A DNA stretch of 64,000 bases from Microbispora amethystogenes (GTDB lineage Bacteria; Actinomycetota; Actinomycetes; Streptosporangiales; Streptosporangiaceae). Shown in pieces: positions 31,267 to 41,821 of the stretch. The translations under genes and the position numbers were made by a program. A model generated the notes under the pieces. It did not search any database. It was not told where the DNA came from and worked only from the letters and a program-made list of their open reading frames with translations. Location: the NCBI RefSeq assembly GCF_016863015.1, contig NZ_BOOB01000043.1:1-64000 (forward strand), given 5' to 3'. Within the stretch, counting starts at the first letter, position 1, and each line of letters begins with the position of its first letter.

Positions 31267-33939
31267 TCAGGCCACCGCGGAGGAGATGGCCTCCTCGACC
31301 GCGCGAAGCGCGTCACCGATCGCCTCTGGCCGGGTGCCACCACCCTGCGCCACGTCGTCCTTGCCGCCACCGCCACCCCCGAGAGCCTTGGCGGCGACGC
31401 CGACGAGACGGCCCGCCTTCAGGCCACGCTCGCGTCCCGCCTCGCTGACCGCGGCGACGACGACCGGCCGGTCGGAGGGGACGCCGGAGACGACGACGAC
31501 CGCGGCGCGGTCGCCAGGGAACCTGCCGCGCACATCGAGGGCGAGTTTACGCAGGTCGTCGGCGGAGGTGCCATCAGGCGCGCGGTGCGTGACCACCGAG
31601 ACGCCCTGGATGTCGCGGGCCTGCGCCGCCAGCTCTCCGGCCACCGCGAGCACCTGGGCCGAGCGCAGCCTCTCCAGCTCCTTCTCGGCCGTGCGCAGCC
31701 GCGTCACGATGCCCTCGATCCGCTCGGGCAGCTCCTCGCGGCGGGTCTTGAGCTGCTCGCTCAGCTGCGCGACGAGCACGCTCTCCCGGGCGAGGAACCG
31801 GAACGCGTCGAGGCCGACGAGCGCCTCGACCCGGCGCACGCCCGCGCCGATGGACGACTCGCCCAGCACCTTCACCAGGCCGAGCTGGCCGGAGCTGGCC
31901 ACGTGGGTGCCGCCGCACAGCTCGCGGGAGTAGTCGCCGACCTCGACCACCCGGACCTCGTCGCCGTACTTCTCGCCGAACAGGGCGAGCGCGCCCATCG
32001 CGCGGGCCTGGGCCTGGCTGGTGTAGAACGCGTTGACCTTGAGGTCGCCGATCAGGACCGCGTTGACCTCGTCCTCGACGTCGCGCAGCATCGACGCCGG
32101 CACCGCGCCCGCCGCGGTGAAGTCGAAGCGGAAGCGTCCCGGGGAGTTCTCCGAGCCCGCCTGGGCCGCCGACTCGCCGAGGGCGTTGCGGAACCCGCGG
32201 TGGACCAGGTGGGTCGCCGTGTGGCTGCGGGAGATCGCCCGGCGCCGCTCGAGGTCGATGTCCGCCTGCGCCTGGTCGCCGACCCGCACCTCGCCCGTGC
32301 GCACCTTGCCGCGGTGCACGACCAGGCCCGGCACCGGCGACTGGACGTCCACGATCTCGATCTCGGCGCCGCCGGTGCGGATCAGGCCCTGGTCGGCGAG
32401 CTGGCCGCCGCCCTCCGCGTAGAACGGGGTGCGGTCGAGCACGACCTCCAGGGTCGTCCCCGCGCCGGCCGCCGGGACCGACGCGCCGTCGACGAGCAGG
32501 CCGATCACGTTGGCCTCGGAGGTGGTGTGGTCGTAGCCGAGGAAGTCGACCTTCCCGGCCTTCTCCAGGATCGTCGTGAAGACGGAGATGTCGGCGTTGC
32601 CGGTCTTCTTCGCCGCGGCGTCGGCCTTGGCGCGGTCCCGCTGCTCCTTCATGAGCCGGCGGAAGCCCTCCTCGTCCACCTGGAGGCCCTGCTCCGCCGC
32701 CATCTCCAGAGTGAGGTCGATCGGGAAGCCGTAGGTGTCGTGGAGCTGGAACGCCTGCTCGCCGCCGAGCGTGCCGCCGCCCTTGCGCCTGGTCTCCTCC
32801 ACCGCGACGTCGAAGATCGCCGTACCGGTGCGGAGCGTGCCGAGGAACGACGCCTCCTCGGCGTCGATCACGGTGTGGATGTTCGCTGCGTCCGCCTTGA
32901 GCTCGGGGTACTGCTGGCCCATGGCGTCGATCGTGACGGCGGTGAGCGCGTGCATGTGCCGCTCCTCGCCCGCGCCGAGCAGGCGGAGGTTGCGGATCGC
33001 GCGGCGCAGCATGCGGCGCAGCACGTAGCCGCGGCCCTCGTTGGACGGCAGCACGCCGTCGCCGACGAGCATGACGCCCGCCCGCATGTGGTCGGCGATC
33101 ACCCGCAGCGAGACGTCCGCCCGCTTGTCGCGCCCGTAGCGCGACCGGGTGAGCTCGGCCGCCGTGTCGAGGATCTTGTACGTGGTGTCGATCTCGTAGA
33201 TGTTGTCGACGCCCTGCAGGATCGCGGCCATGCGCTCCAGGCCCATGCCGGTGTCGATGTTCTTGGCCGGCAGCTCGCCCGCCACGTCGAAGTCGATCTT
33301 GGTGCGGACCTGGCTGAGCTGGAACTGCATGAAGACGAGGTTCCAGACCTCGAGGAAGCGGTTCTCGTCGGCGATCGGCCCGCCCTCGCGGCCGTACTCG
33401 GGGCCGCGGTCGTAGTAGATCTCCGAGCACGGCCCGCCGGGGCCGGGCACGCCCATGTGCCAGTAGTTGTCGGCGAGGTCGCGGCGCTGGATGCGGTCGA
33501 GCGGCAGCCCCACCTTGCGGTGCCAGATGTCCTGGGCCTCGTCGTCGTCCAGGTAGACGGTCGCCCACAGGCGGTCCTCGGGGAAGCCGAAGCCGCCCTC
33601 GGACTCGGGCCGGGTCAGCAGCTCCCAGGCGAACGGGATCGCCTGCTCCTTGAAGTAGTCGCCGAAGGAGAAGTTGCCGAGCATCTGGAAGAAGCTGGCG
33701 TGGCGGGTGGTCTTGCCGACCTCGTCGATGTCGAGGGTGCGCATGACCTTCTGGGCGCTGGTCGCCCGCCGGAACGGCGGCGTCTGCTGCGCCAGGAAGT
33801 AGGGCTTGAACGGGACCATCCCCGCGTTCACCAGAAGCAGCGTCGGGTCCTCGGCGACCAGGCTGGCCGAGGGCACGACTGTGTGCCCGCGCTCCTCGAA
33901 GAAGCGCAGGAAGCGGCGCGCGATCTCTGCCGACTCCAT
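31267..33939 (-). CDS. alaS: Alanine--tRNA ligase
   Basis: Class II synthetase charging tRNA-Ala, with editing. Motif 1 region with [13 protein letters not shown], motif 2 [17 protein letters not shown], motif 3 near [15 protein letters not shown]. The editing-domain zinc ligands are in SHTATHLVH and CGGTH. C-terminal C-Ala/DHHA1 domain ends in [15 protein letters not shown]. About 890 aa, as usual. I prefer ATG 33939 (N-terminus MESAEI, as in homologues); ATG 33951 four codons upstream overlaps the preceding gene. Confidence 0.95.
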   Translation of the reverse strand: MESAEIARRFLRFFEERGHTVVPSASLVAEDPTLLLVNAGMVPFKPYFLAQQTPPFRRATSAQKVMRTLDIDEVGKTTRHASFFQMLGNFSFGDYFKEQAIPFAWELLTRPESEGGFGFPEDRLWATVYLDDDEAQDIWHRKVGLPLDRIQRRDLADNYWHMGVPGPGGPCSEIYYDRGPEYGREGGPIADENRFLEVWNLVFMQFQLSQVRTKIDFDVAGELPAKNIDTGMGLERMAAILQGVDNIYEIDTTYKILDTAAELTRSRYGRDKRADVSLRVIADHMRAGVMLVGDGVLPSNEGRGYVLRRMLRRAIRNLRLLGAGEERHMHALTAVTIDAMGQQYPELKADAANIHTVIDAEEASFLGTLRTGTAIFDVAVEETRRKGGGTLGGEQAFQLHDTYGFPIDLTLEMAAEQGLQVDEEGFRRLMKEQRDRAKADAAAKKTGNADISVFTTILEKAGKVDFLGYDHTTSEANVIGLLVDGASVPAAGAGTTLEVVLDRTPFYAEGGGQLADQGLIRTGGAEIEIVDVQSPVPGLVVHRGKVRTGEVRVGDQAQADIDLERRRAISRSHTATHLVHRGFRNALGESAAQAGSENSPGRFRFDFTAAGAVPASMLRDVEDEVNAVLIGDLKVNAFYTSQAQARAMGALALFGEKYGDEVRVVEVGDYSRELCGGTHVASSGQLGLVKVLGESSIGAGVRRVEALVGLDAFRFLARESVLVAQLSEQLKTRREELPERIEGIVTRLRTAEKELERLRSAQVLAVAGELAAQARDIQGVSVVTHRAPDGTSADDLRKLALDVRGRFPGDRAAVVVVSGVPSDRPVVVAAVSEAGRERGLKAGRLVGVAAKALGGGGGGKDDVAQGGGTRPEAIGDALRAVEEAISSAVA

Positions 33940-33940
33940 T

Positions 33941-34210
33941 TCAGCGGCCATCCTTTACGTCGTAGATTCTGTTGTTGCCGGTAGTGGTGTCATCAACGGT
34001 GTCCAGCCCGAGCTCGGCCCGCAACTGGGTTTCCCTGCTCGCCGACAGGTGGCGCACCTCGCCGGCGAAGTCCCTGAGCTGGTCCGCGAGGGCCGCCGCG
34101 CGGCCGGCGGTGCGCCTGGCCACGTGGTCGGGCCGCAATGACTGAAGCTTACGCATGGCCCAGACCGCGAGGTACGCGCCGAGGGACATGTAGAAGAGAC
34201 GGCGGATCAT
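33941..34210 (-). CDS. Small membrane-associated protein (DUF6167-like)
   Basis: 89-aa protein with one N-terminal hydrophobic helix (about 5-20, [15 protein letters not shown]) and a charged remainder that contains a likely short helix ([20 protein letters not shown]). It matches the small conserved actinobacterial protein found between the DUF948 gene and alaS. Function unknown. ATGA overlap with the DUF948 gene; alaS begins at its stop codon. Confidence 0.75.
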   Translation of the reverse strand: MIRRLFYMSLGAYLAVWAMRKLQSLRPDHVARRTAGRAAALADQLRDFAGEVRHLSASRETQLRAELGLDTVDDTTTGNNRIYDVKDGR

Positions 34211-34677
34211 CCGCGCCCCCTTCCGATGGCACGCGGCTCGGCCACGCGCTCGGCGGTGTGCCGCTCCCTGATCCTGTCACCGGTGCGGGGACCGCCGCGG
34301 GCGACCCTCCGGGCCGGGGCCCTGCGGGCCGCGCGGCGGGCCAGCGCGAGGCGGAAGCCGTCGCGGAAGGCGGCGATCTTGAGCACCGGGCCGGCGAACA
34401 GCGTGGACGCCACCCCGGTGATCCTCACCATGTTGCCGCTGACGTCGCGCATGTTGTCCGAGATCGTCTCGGCCGCGACCAGCCGCCGGTTCGCCTCGGT
34501 GACGGTCTGGCTCATGTCGTCGAGGAGCGGCCCCAGGCGGTCGCTCAGCTCGGCCACCGACCTGCGGGTCTCGGTCAGCAGTCTGGCCAGCCTGACCAGC
34601 ACGACGACCATGAAGCAGACCAGGATCGCCCAGAAAATGGCGACCACGAGGCCCGCCAGCTCTCCCGCGGTAAGCAT
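34207..34677 (-). CDS. DUF948 membrane protein
   Basis: 156-aa protein with an N-terminal membrane helix (AGLVVAIFWAILVCFMVVVL) and a long amphipathic stretch (about 35-95, RRSVAELSDRLGPLLDDMSQ) of the kind seen in YtxG/DUF948 proteins, then a very basic, probably disordered tail. ATG 34677 has GGGAG 9 nt upstream. Role unknown; a stress or cell-envelope function has been suggested for relatives. Coupled to the next gene by an ATGA overlap. Confidence 0.8.
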   Translation of the reverse strand: MLTAGELAGLVVAIFWAILVCFMVVVLVRLARLLTETRRSVAELSDRLGPLLDDMSQTVTEANRRLVAAETISDNMRDVSGNMVRITGVASTLFAGPVLKIAAFRDGFRLALARRAARRAPARRVARGGPRTGDRIRERHTAERVAEPRAIGRGRG

Positions 34678-34814
34678 GTGCCGATCTCCCTGGATCACCG
34701 GAGCTGGAATGGCAAGACCCTATCGCGAACGCCCTGCCCGCCGTTCCGCAGCGCACACGCGGCACGCCCCCGTGCCCGCCGGGGCACGCACCGCCGGAGG
34801 GCGCCCGGTGACGC

Positions 34815-36158
34815 TCAGCCTCCGCGCAGGAAGGCCCGGATCTTCGCCCAGCGCTCGGCGAACCGCGCCTCGGCGCCGTGGGAGGTCGGTTCGTAGTAGC
34901 GGCGCTCGCGCAGTTCCTCCGGCGCGTAGTCCTGGCGGACGAGGCCGTGCTCGAAGTCGTGCGGATACTGGTAGCCCTTGCCGTGGCCGAGCTTCCTCGC
35001 GCCGGGGTAGTGGGCGTCGCGCAGGTGGCCGGGGACGCGGCCGACCAGGCCGCGCCGCACGTCGTCGGAGGCGGCGCCGATGGCCTTGACGACCGCGTTG
35101 GACTTGGGCGCCAGCGCGCAGTGGATGACGGCCTGCGCGAGGTTGATCCTGCCCTCGGGCAGGCCGATGAAGTCCACCGCCTGGGCGGCGGCCACCGCGA
35201 CCTGCAGGCACGTCGGGTCGGCCATCCCCACGTCCTCGCTCGCGAAGATCACGATCCGGCGGGCGATGAACCGGGGGTCCTCCCCCGCCTCGACCATCCG
35301 GGCCAGGTAGTGCAGGGCCGCGTCGGCGTCAGAGCCGCGCATGCTCTTGATGAACGCGCTGGTCACGTCGTAGTGCTGGTCGCCCTGCCGGTCGTAGCGC
35401 ACGGCGGCCTTGTCCACGGCCCGCTCGACGACCTCGATCGTGACCTCGGGCGTGGCCTCCGGGGCGGCGTCCGGAGGGGCGTCGCCGACCAGCATCGCCG
35501 CCGCCTCCAGGTAGGTCAGCGAGCGCCGCGCGTCGCCGCCGGCCAGCCGTACGAGCTGGTCGAGGGCGTCGGGCCGCACCGCGACCCGCCCGCCGAGGCC
35601 GCGCGGGTCGGTCACCGCGCGCTCCAGCACGGCGCGCACGTCGTCGTCGGCCAGCGGTTCGAGGGTGAGCAGCAGCGAGCGGGACAGCAGCGGCGAGATG
35701 ACCGAGAAGAAGGGGTTCTCGGTGGTCGCGCCGATGAACGTCACCCAGCGGTTCTCCACCGCCGGCAGCAGCGCGTCCTGCTGCGCCTTGTTGAAGCGGT
35801 GGACCTCGTCGACGAACAGCACGGTCTGCCTGCCGGTCATGCCGAGGTCGCGGCGGGCCTGGTCGATGGCGGCGCGCACGTCCTTGACCCCGGCCGAGAC
35901 GGCCGAGACCTCGACGAACCTCCGCTTGGTGGCACCCGCGACGACGTAGGCCAGCGTGGTCTTGCCGGTGCCGGGCGGCCCCCACAGGAAGAGCGACATC
36001 GGGGCGTCGCTCTCCACCAGGCGGCGCAGCGGGGTGCCGGGGCCGAGCAGGTGCCGCTGGCCGATCACCTCCTCCAGCGAGCGCGGACGCATCCGCACGG
36101 CGAGCGGCTCCTGGCCGCGGTGCGCCTCCTCGGCCGCCGAGTCGAACAGGCTCTCCAC
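34815..36158 (-). CDS. rarA: Replication-associated recombination protein A (AAA+ ATPase)
   Basis: RarA/MgsA/WHIP1-family clamp-loader-like ATPase that acts at stalled forks. Walker [10 protein letters not shown] (60-68), Walker [10 protein letters not shown] (115-122), sensor-1 in [13 protein letters not shown], sensor-2 Arg in [14 protein letters not shown], and the family tetramerisation C-domain with [15 protein letters not shown] and the [19 protein letters not shown] end. Length 447 aa. GTG start. Single gene between DUF948 and DUF2231 genes. Confidence 0.92.
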   Translation of the reverse strand: MESLFDSAAEEAHRGQEPLAVRMRPRSLEEVIGQRHLLGPGTPLRRLVESDAPMSLFLWGPPGTGKTTLAYVVAGATKRRFVEVSAVSAGVKDVRAAIDQARRDLGMTGRQTVLFVDEVHRFNKAQQDALLPAVENRWVTFIGATTENPFFSVISPLLSRSLLLTLEPLADDDVRAVLERAVTDPRGLGGRVAVRPDALDQLVRLAGGDARRSLTYLEAAAMLVGDAPPDAAPEATPEVTIEVVERAVDKAAVRYDRQGDQHYDVTSAFIKSMRGSDADAALHYLARMVEAGEDPRFIARRIVIFASEDVGMADPTCLQVAVAAAQAVDFIGLPEGRINLAQAVIHCALAPKSNAVVKAIGAASDDVRRGLVGRVPGHLRDAHYPGARKLGHGKGYQYPHDFEHGLVRQDYAPEELRERRYYEPTSHGAEARFAERWAKIRAFLRGG

Positions 36159-36174
36159 GCCGCCGACACTACCG

Positions 36175-36642
36175 TCAGTCGCCCCACACGGCCGTCGCGC
36201 CGGTGTGCCCGGTGCGCACGGCGTAGTAGGCGACGGCCACGGCGAGGATCACGGCGACGCCCGAGACGACCAGGACGACCGTGCGCGGGCCCGTCCCCTC
36301 CGGGGCCCGGCGCGCCCGGGTGAGCCACACCAGCGCCAGGGAGACGACGGTCAGCAGCGCGGTCACCGGCAGGAGGGTCTCGGCGAGCCCCGAGTGGACC
36401 TCGATCGCCTCGGAGACCTGGCCCTGGAACATCCGGTGCTCCAGCTGTTCGCCGCTCTCCTTGGCCGCGAACACCGAGACCAGCGCCGCCAGCGCCGTCG
36501 CCACCAGCGCCCAGTCGAGCCGGTGCCGCACGCGGGGCAGGACGGCGTACGCGATCGACAGCGCCGCGAGCAGTGGCGCGAAGATCACCGCGGCGTGGAC
36601 GACGAGGGCGTGGACGGGGAGTCCGAAGATCTGGTCGAACAT
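36175..36642 (-). CDS. DUF2231-family integral membrane protein
   Basis: Four likely membrane helices, opening with [20 protein letters not shown] (HALVVH is the family mark), and a C-terminal His-Thr-Gly end. About 155 aa from ATG 36642; a GTG four codons upstream (36654) is equally in frame, with AGGAG too close to it. The function of the family is unknown. The His residues near the membrane suggest metal or heme contact, which is inference only. Confidence 0.75.
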   Translation of the reverse strand: MFDQIFGLPVHALVVHAAVIFAPLLAALSIAYAVLPRVRHRLDWALVATALAALVSVFAAKESGEQLEHRMFQGQVSEAIEVHSGLAETLLPVTALLTVVSLALVWLTRARRAPEGTGPRTVVLVVSGVAVILAVAVAYYAVRTGHTGATAVWGD

Positions 36643-36841
36643 CGTGGTCGTCACTCCTGAGACGAGGGGGCCGGGCGCGTGGTCCGGGTTTGGTTCGTCA
36701 GGAGGTTCTCAGGCAGTTCTGAGAGCTAGATGAGCGCAAACACCGATGATACCCATGCGACGCCTGTTTTACACGAACCCGACGGGATCGCGGATAGAGT
36801 GACCCAGCGTCATAACAAAAGGGGAAATGGAAGGCATAGCG

Positions 36842-37750
36842 GTGACCGACACTGATCGGCAGAAGCAGCCGGCTTCGCGCGTGAGCACGACCGGGCGCAC
36901 CACCACTCTCCGCGGTCGCCTGGGGAGCACCCTCGGCGCCGGGCTGGGGGTTCTCGCGCTCGTGGGCGGCCTGGCGGCCTGCAGTGACGGCTCGGCCAAG
37001 GAAGCGGCCGGGGCGACCCCCTCGGCCTCCGCCTCGGCGGGCCCGTCGACGGGCCCCTCCGCGGTCCCGTCCGAGTTGCCGGCGGCGACGCCGTCCGCCA
37101 AGCCCACCGACCTGCGTCAGGTCAGCTGTGAGTATCGCAAGGACGACACGGGCAGCCCGGCGAAGTTCGTGGGCTTCCCGCCCAAGAAGCTGAACAGGGC
37201 GGTCATCAAGGCGTCCAAGATGATGATCAAGACCAACCTGGGGAACATCGTCATCGACCTGGCCACCGGCGACGCGCCGTGCACGGTGAACTCGTTCGCC
37301 TTCCTGGCGAAGAAGAACTTCTTCGACAACACCGTCTGCCACCGGCTCACGACGGTCGAGACGAACGGCCTCGGCCTCCTGCAGTGCGGGGACCCGCAGG
37401 CCAAGGGGGACGGCGAGAACCCGACCGACGGCACCGGCGGGCCGGGCTACCTGTTCGACGACGAGAACCTCGGGCCGCAGTACAGCCGGGGCGTCGTCTT
37501 CATGGCCCAGCCGGGTGACGCGTCGAACTCCAACGGCAGCCAGTTCGTCATCTCCTACACGGACGAGAACGCGCAGCTGCCCCAGTCGTACACGCCGTTC
37601 GGCATCGTCAGCAAGGGCCTGGACATCGTCGACAAGATCGCCAAGGGTGGTGTCAACACGGCCAAGGACGGCGTCGACATCACCAGTGACGACGGCGGCT
37701 CCAACGCCCCCAAGATCAAGGTCCGTATCAAGGACGTCGTCGTGTCCTGA
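36842..37750 (+). CDS. Lipoprotein peptidyl-prolyl cis-trans isomerase (cyclophilin type)
   Basis: Exported folding helper anchored by lipid. Lipobox GLAAC with Cys47 after a basic N-terminus and hydrophobic stretch. Ser/Pro/Ala-rich spacer (50-90), then a cyclophilin domain (about 118-300): IKTNLGNIVIDLATGDAP, NSFAFLAKKNFFDNT, GDGENPTDGTGGPGYLFDDE and SNGSQFVISY. GTG 36842 has GGAAGG at 7 nt; an in-frame ATG 15 bp upstream is the alternative. A second exported cyclophilin lies 4 kb on, past aspS-hisS. Confidence 0.9.
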   Translation: MTDTDRQKQPASRVSTTGRTTTLRGRLGSTLGAGLGVLALVGGLAACSDGSAKEAAGATPSASASAGPSTGPSAVPSELPAATPSAKPTDLRQVSCEYRKDDTGSPAKFVGFPPKKLNRAVIKASKMMIKTNLGNIVIDLATGDAPCTVNSFAFLAKKNFFDNTVCHRLTTVETNGLGLLQCGDPQAKGDGENPTDGTGGPGYLFDDENLGPQYSRGVVFMAQPGDASNSNGSQFVISYTDENAQLPQSYTPFGIVSKGLDIVDKIAKGGVNTAKDGVDITSDDGGSNAPKIKVRIKDVVVS

Positions 37751-37766
37751 TCCGGCCGGATCGGAA

Positions 37767-37796
37767 ACGGCCCGCGATCTCGTGATCGCGGGCCGT
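37767..37796. terminator. Terminator between cyclophilin 1 and aspS
   Basis: Perfect 13-bp stem ACGGCCCGCGATC / GATCGCGGGCCGT with loop TCGT, 17 nt after the cyclophilin stop. A second hairpin (GTGCCGG...CCGGCAC, 37801-37832) follows and faces the aspS stop, so both convergent units are terminated here. Confidence 0.8.
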
Positions 37797-37839
37797 TCTC
37801 GTGCCGGCGGGCGGAGCCGCCGGCTCCGGCACTAGACGG

Positions 37840-39618
37840 TCACGAGCGGGGAGCCGCTTCGGCGCCGGGCCTGTCGCCCTTCGGAGCGGCGTCCACGCCG
37901 GCCTCCTTGCGCTGCTCCACCGTGATCGGGCTGGGCGCGCCGGTCAGCGGGTCGTACCCGGAGGCCGTCTTGGGGAAGGCGATCACGTCACGGATCGACT
38001 CGCCGCCCGCCAGCAGCATGCAGACCCGGTCCCAGCCGTAGGCGATGCCGCCGTGCGGCGGCGGGCCGTACTTGAACGCCTCCAGCAGCCAGCCGAACTT
38101 GCTCTCGGCCTCCTCCTTGGAGATGCCGAGCACGTCGAAGACGCGCTGCTGCATCTCGGCCCGGTGGATACGGATCGAGCCGCCGCCGATCTCCATGCCG
38201 TTGCAGACCATGTCGTAGGCGTAGGCGAGCGCCTCGCCGGGGTGGTCCTGGAAGCTGTCGGCCCACTCCGGCTTGGGCCCGGTGAACGGGTGGTGGACCG
38301 GGGTCCAGCCGCCCTCGCCGCCCTTCTCGTCGGACACAGGCTCGAACATCGGCGCGTCCACGATCCACAGGAACGCCCACTGCGACTCGTCGATCAGGCC
38401 GCAGCGACGGCCGATCTCCAGGCGGGCGGCGCCGAGCAGGTCGCGGGAGGCCGCGGGCGCGCCCGCGGCGAAGAAGATCGCGTCGCCCGGCCGGGCCCCG
38501 GTCTGCCCGGCGAGGCCGGCCAGCTCGGTCTCCGAGAGGTTCTTCGCCACCGGGCCGCCGAGGGTGCCGTCCTCCTGCACCAGCACGTACGCCAGGCCGC
38601 GCGCCCCGCGCGACTTGGCCCACTCCTGCCAGGCGTCGAGCTCCCTGCGGGTCTGCGAGGCGCCGCCGGGCATCACGACCGCCCCCACGTACGGCGCCTG
38701 GAAGACCCGGAACGTGGTGTCGGCGAAGTAGCCGGTGAGGTCGGTCAGCTCGACCCCGAAGCGCAGGTCGGGCTTGTCCGAGCCGTACCGCGCCATCGCC
38801 TCGGCGTACGTCATCCGGGGCAGCGGGACGGGGAGCTCGTAGCCGAGCGTCTCCTTCCAGATGCGCCCGATGAGGGCCTCGCCCAGGGCGATCACGTCGT
38901 CCTGGTCGACGAACGACATCTCGATGTCGATCTGGGTGAACTCCGGCTGCCGGTCGGCCCGCAGGTCCTCGTCGCGGAAACACCGGGCGAGCTGGTAGTA
39001 GCGCTCCAGGCCGGAGACCATGAGGAGCTGCTTGAACAGCTGCGGCGACTGCGGCAGGGCGTACCAGCTGCCCGGCTGGAGCCGCACGGGCACCAGGAAG
39101 TCGCGGGCGCCCTCGGGCGTGGAGCGGGTCAGGGCGGGCGTCTCGACGTAGACGAACCCGTGCTCGCGCATGACCTCGTTGGCGAGGTAGGTCGCCTGCG
39201 ACCGGACGCGCAGCGCGTGCGCGATCTGCTGGCGGCGGATGTCGAGGTAGCGGTACCTCAGCCGCGCCTCCTCCGACACGCCGGAGCCGCCCTCGATCGG
39301 GAACGGCAGCGGCGCGGACTCGCTCAGCACCTCCACCTCGGAGGCGACGACCTCGATCTCGCCCGTGGGCAGATCGGGGTTCTCGTTGCCCTCCGGGCGC
39401 GTGCGGACCTCCCCCGTGATCTTCACGCAGTACTCCGCGCGCAGGTCGTGGGCGTGGTCCTCCTCGCGGAAGACCACCTGGGCGGAGCCGGAGGCGTCGC
39501 GCAGGTCGATGAACACGACGCCGCCGTGGTCACGCCGGCGCGCCACCCATCCGGCCAGCGTCACCTTGTGGCCCGCGTGCTCCCTGCGGAGCGTGCCTGC
39601 CTCGTGGGTGCGGATCAC
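37840..39618 (-). CDS. aspS: Aspartate--tRNA ligase (AspRS / possibly non-discriminating)
   Basis: Class IIb synthetase. N-terminal OB fold ([20 protein letters not shown]), catalytic core with [20 protein letters not shown] (motif 2), a bacterial GAD insertion domain, and motif 3 [13 protein letters not shown]. Length 592 aa, the bacterial type. GTG start 39618 in a GTGA overlap with the hisS stop. Whether it also charges tRNA-Asn depends on the presence of AsnRS or GatCAB elsewhere. Confidence 0.94.
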   Translation of the reverse strand: MIRTHEAGTLRREHAGHKVTLAGWVARRRDHGGVVFIDLRDASGSAQVVFREEDHAHDLRAEYCVKITGEVRTRPEGNENPDLPTGEIEVVASEVEVLSESAPLPFPIEGGSGVSEEARLRYRYLDIRRQQIAHALRVRSQATYLANEVMREHGFVYVETPALTRSTPEGARDFLVPVRLQPGSWYALPQSPQLFKQLLMVSGLERYYQLARCFRDEDLRADRQPEFTQIDIEMSFVDQDDVIALGEALIGRIWKETLGYELPVPLPRMTYAEAMARYGSDKPDLRFGVELTDLTGYFADTTFRVFQAPYVGAVVMPGGASQTRRELDAWQEWAKSRGARGLAYVLVQEDGTLGGPVAKNLSETELAGLAGQTGARPGDAIFFAAGAPAASRDLLGAARLEIGRRCGLIDESQWAFLWIVDAPMFEPVSDEKGGEGGWTPVHHPFTGPKPEWADSFQDHPGEALAYAYDMVCNGMEIGGGSIRIHRAEMQQRVFDVLGISKEEAESKFGWLLEAFKYGPPPHGGIAYGWDRVCMLLAGGESIRDVIAFPKTASGYDPLTGAPSPITVEQRKEAGVDAAPKGDRPGAEAAPRS

Positions 39619-40871
39619 GAGTCTTTCCCCTTCAAGAACTCGACGACCTCCGCGAGCGGGACCGCGGTCTGGTCGCCTGTTGCCAAATCCTTCACCTGCG
39701 CGGTTCCCGCCTCGATGTCCCGGTCGCCGAGGATGAGCGCGTAGCGCGCGCCGCTGCGGTCGGCGGCCTTCATCGCGCCCTTCACGCCCCGGCCGCCGAA
39801 CGCCATGTCGGTGGCGAGACCGGCCCGGCGCAGCTCGCCGACCAGCGGGAAGATCCGCCGCCTCGCCTCCTCGCCGAGCGGGACGGCGAACACGCCGAGG
39901 GCGCGCGGCCGCTCGGTCAGCAGCCCCTCCGCCTCCATCGCGAGCACCGTGCGGTCGACCCCGAGGGCCCAGCCGACGCTGGGCAGCGCGGGGCCGCCGA
40001 TCTGCTCGCTCAGGCCGTCGTAACGCCCTCCCCCGCCGACCGCGGACTGCGCGCCCAGCCCGTCGTGCAGGAACTCGAAGGTCGTACGGGTGTAGTAGTC
40101 GAGGCCGCGGACGAGCCGGGGGTCGTCCTCGTAGGCCACCCCGGCGGCCGTCAGCAGCCCCCGGACCTCCTCGTGGTAGGCCTTGCAGGCCCCGCACAGG
40201 TGGTCGGTGACCAGCGGCGCGCCCGTGAGCTGCGCCCGCACCTCGGGGCGCTTGTCGTCGAGCACGCGCAGCGGGTTGATCTCGATCCGGTTGCGGGTGG
40301 CCTCGTCGAGGTCGAGCCCGCGCAGGAAGTCCTGCAGCGCGGCGCGGTAGGCGGGGCGGCACTCCTTGCAGCCCAGCGAGTTGAGCAGCAGCCGGACCCG
40401 GCGCAGGCCGAGCGAGGCGTAGCCGTCCATCGCCAGCACGATCAGCTCGGCGTCGAGCGCCGGGTCCTCCGATCCCAGCGCCTCGGCGCCCACCTGGGAG
40501 AAGTGGCGGTAGCGGCCGGCCTGGGCCCGCTCGTAGCGGAAGTAGCTGCCGGAGTACCAGAGCTTGATCGGCAGCGGGCCGCCGTACAGGCCGTGTTCGA
40601 GCACGGCCCGCATCACGCTCGCCGTGCCCTCCGGGCGCAGCGTCAGCGACTGGCCGCCCCGGCTGGTGAACGTGTACATCTCCTTGGTGACGATGTCGGT
40701 CGACTCGCCGACGCCGCGGGAGAACAGCGCGGTGTCCTCGAAGGCCGGCGTCTCGATGTAGCCGTAGCCGGCGCGGCGGGCCGGCGCGGACAGCGCGTCC
40801 CGCACGGTGAGAGCCCACTCCGAGCGCGGGGGCATCCAGTCGAAGGTGCCCTTCGGCGCCTGAAACGTCAT
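39615..40871 (-). CDS. hisS: Histidine--tRNA ligase
   Basis: Class II synthetase, 418 aa. The start [16 protein letters not shown] and motif 2 area ([20 protein letters not shown]) are typical; HisA/HisB segments [15 protein letters not shown] and GGGGRYDGL, and the C-terminal anticodon-binding domain after residue ~320. ATG 40871 has AGGGGA 7 nt upstream and overlaps the previous stop by one base (TGATG). Confidence 0.95.
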   Translation of the reverse strand: MTFQAPKGTFDWMPPRSEWALTVRDALSAPARRAGYGYIETPAFEDTALFSRGVGESTDIVTKEMYTFTSRGGQSLTLRPEGTASVMRAVLEHGLYGGPLPIKLWYSGSYFRYERAQAGRYRHFSQVGAEALGSEDPALDAELIVLAMDGYASLGLRRVRLLLNSLGCKECRPAYRAALQDFLRGLDLDEATRNRIEINPLRVLDDKRPEVRAQLTGAPLVTDHLCGACKAYHEEVRGLLTAAGVAYEDDPRLVRGLDYYTRTTFEFLHDGLGAQSAVGGGGRYDGLSEQIGGPALPSVGWALGVDRTVLAMEAEGLLTERPRALGVFAVPLGEEARRRIFPLVGELRRAGLATDMAFGGRGVKGAMKAADRSGARYALILGDRDIEAGTAQVKDLATGDQTAVPLAEVVEFLKGKDS

Positions 40872-41554
40872 CACAATCCCCTGGTCGGGCCTGCGGACGG
40901 CGCGACGTCCCCGAGGAAGGGGTTGGTCGCGCGCTCGCGGCCGATTGTCGTCTGAGGTCCGTGGCCGGGCAGGACCAAGGTCTCGTCCGGCAGCGTCAGC
41001 GTCTTGGCGAGGCTGCGCAGCATGGCGGCGTGGTCGCCGCCGGGAAGGTCCGTGCGGCCGATGGAGCCGGCGAAGAGCAGGTCGCCCGCGAACAGGACCT
41101 GGATGTCCTCGGCGGGCGCCCGGAACGTCACCGACCCCCTGGTATGGCCGGGCCGGTGCTCGACCGTCAGCTCCAGGCCCGCCAGGCTCAGCACGGCGCC
41201 GTCGGACAGCTCGCGCACGTCGTCGGGCTCGGAAAGTTTCAGGCCGCCGAACACCCCACCGGCCTGCGGCGGAAATCCCTTCGCCGGGTTTGACAGCAGG
41301 TCGCGGTCGTCCGGATGGATCCACGCGGGCACGTCGCGGGCGCCGCACACCGGGGCCACGGACCACACGTGGTCGATGTGGCCGTGGGTGAGCAGCACCG
41401 CGACCGGCTTCAGCCGGTGCTCGCCGAGCAGCGCGTCGAGGTCCCCGACAGCGTCCTGACCTGGGTCGATGACCACGCACTCCTCGCCTGCTGCGGGAGC
41501 GACGACGTAACAGTTGGTCTGGAACGACCCTGCGGGAAACCCGGCGACGAGCAC
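40871..41554 (-). CDS. MBL-fold hydrolase, glyoxalase II-like
   Basis: Binuclear-metal hydrolase of the metallo-beta-lactamase fold. Motifs THGHIDH (metal site 1/2), [16 protein letters not shown] and [11 protein letters not shown]. 227 aa from GTG 41554 (start [16 protein letters not shown] fits homologues); a TTG at 41584 would add ten residues. Often annotated hydroxyacylglutathione hydrolase, but actinobacteria use mycothiol or bacillithiol-like thiols, so the true thioester is open. First gene of the unit with hisS-aspS. Confidence 0.85.
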   Translation of the reverse strand: MLVAGFPAGSFQTNCYVVAPAAGEECVVIDPGQDAVGDLDALLGEHRLKPVAVLLTHGHIDHVWSVAPVCGARDVPAWIHPDDRDLLSNPAKGFPPQAGGVFGGLKLSEPDDVRELSDGAVLSLAGLELTVEHRPGHTRGSVTFRAPAEDIQVLFAGDLLFAGSIGRTDLPGGDHAAMLRSLAKTLTLPDETLVLPGHGPQTTIGRERATNPFLGDVAPSAGPTRGL

Positions 41555-41690
41555 GGAAGCGGCCTCTGCGTCTCTACGGATCAATCAAGGATTGCGCGAG
41601 CGAATGTAACCGAAGGGTACCGGTGCGGGTCGGCAGGCTGCGAACCGATACCCGTCAGCCGATACGATTCGCCCACCTCAATAGTCATTC

Positions 41691-41718
41691 TTGGAGCAGT
41701 CGAGCCGGATGCTATAGA
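41691..41718 (+). promoter_or_regulatory. Candidate promoter of cyclophilin 2
   Basis: TTGGAG (41691-41696), 16 nt, TATAGA (41713-41718), about 100 bp before the cyclophilin start. The 237-bp divergent gap also has to serve the hisS unit on the other strand. Confidence 0.35.
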
Positions 41719-41821
41719 ACGGGCCACCGCTCCGGAGGACCCCTCCGGCGCGGGCAGTCATCCGGGCGCGACCGCGTCCGGGCGCACGACCATGGGAAAC
41801 ACGACGAGTCGGGAGGTCGAA

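Noticed and set aside
29683-33984. Very long plus-strand open frame (about 1430 codons) opposite alaS, ruvX and mltG
   Set aside because: Codon content is a mirror of the minus-strand genes (Arg/Asp/Leu/Val-rich, no motifs). At this GC content, antisense frames stay open by chance.
37840-40818. Apparent 992-aa protein joining an Arg/Gly-rich half to aspS
   Set aside because: The first 400 residues are the out-of-frame reading of hisS. AspRS begins at GTG 39618 in the usual GTGA overlap.
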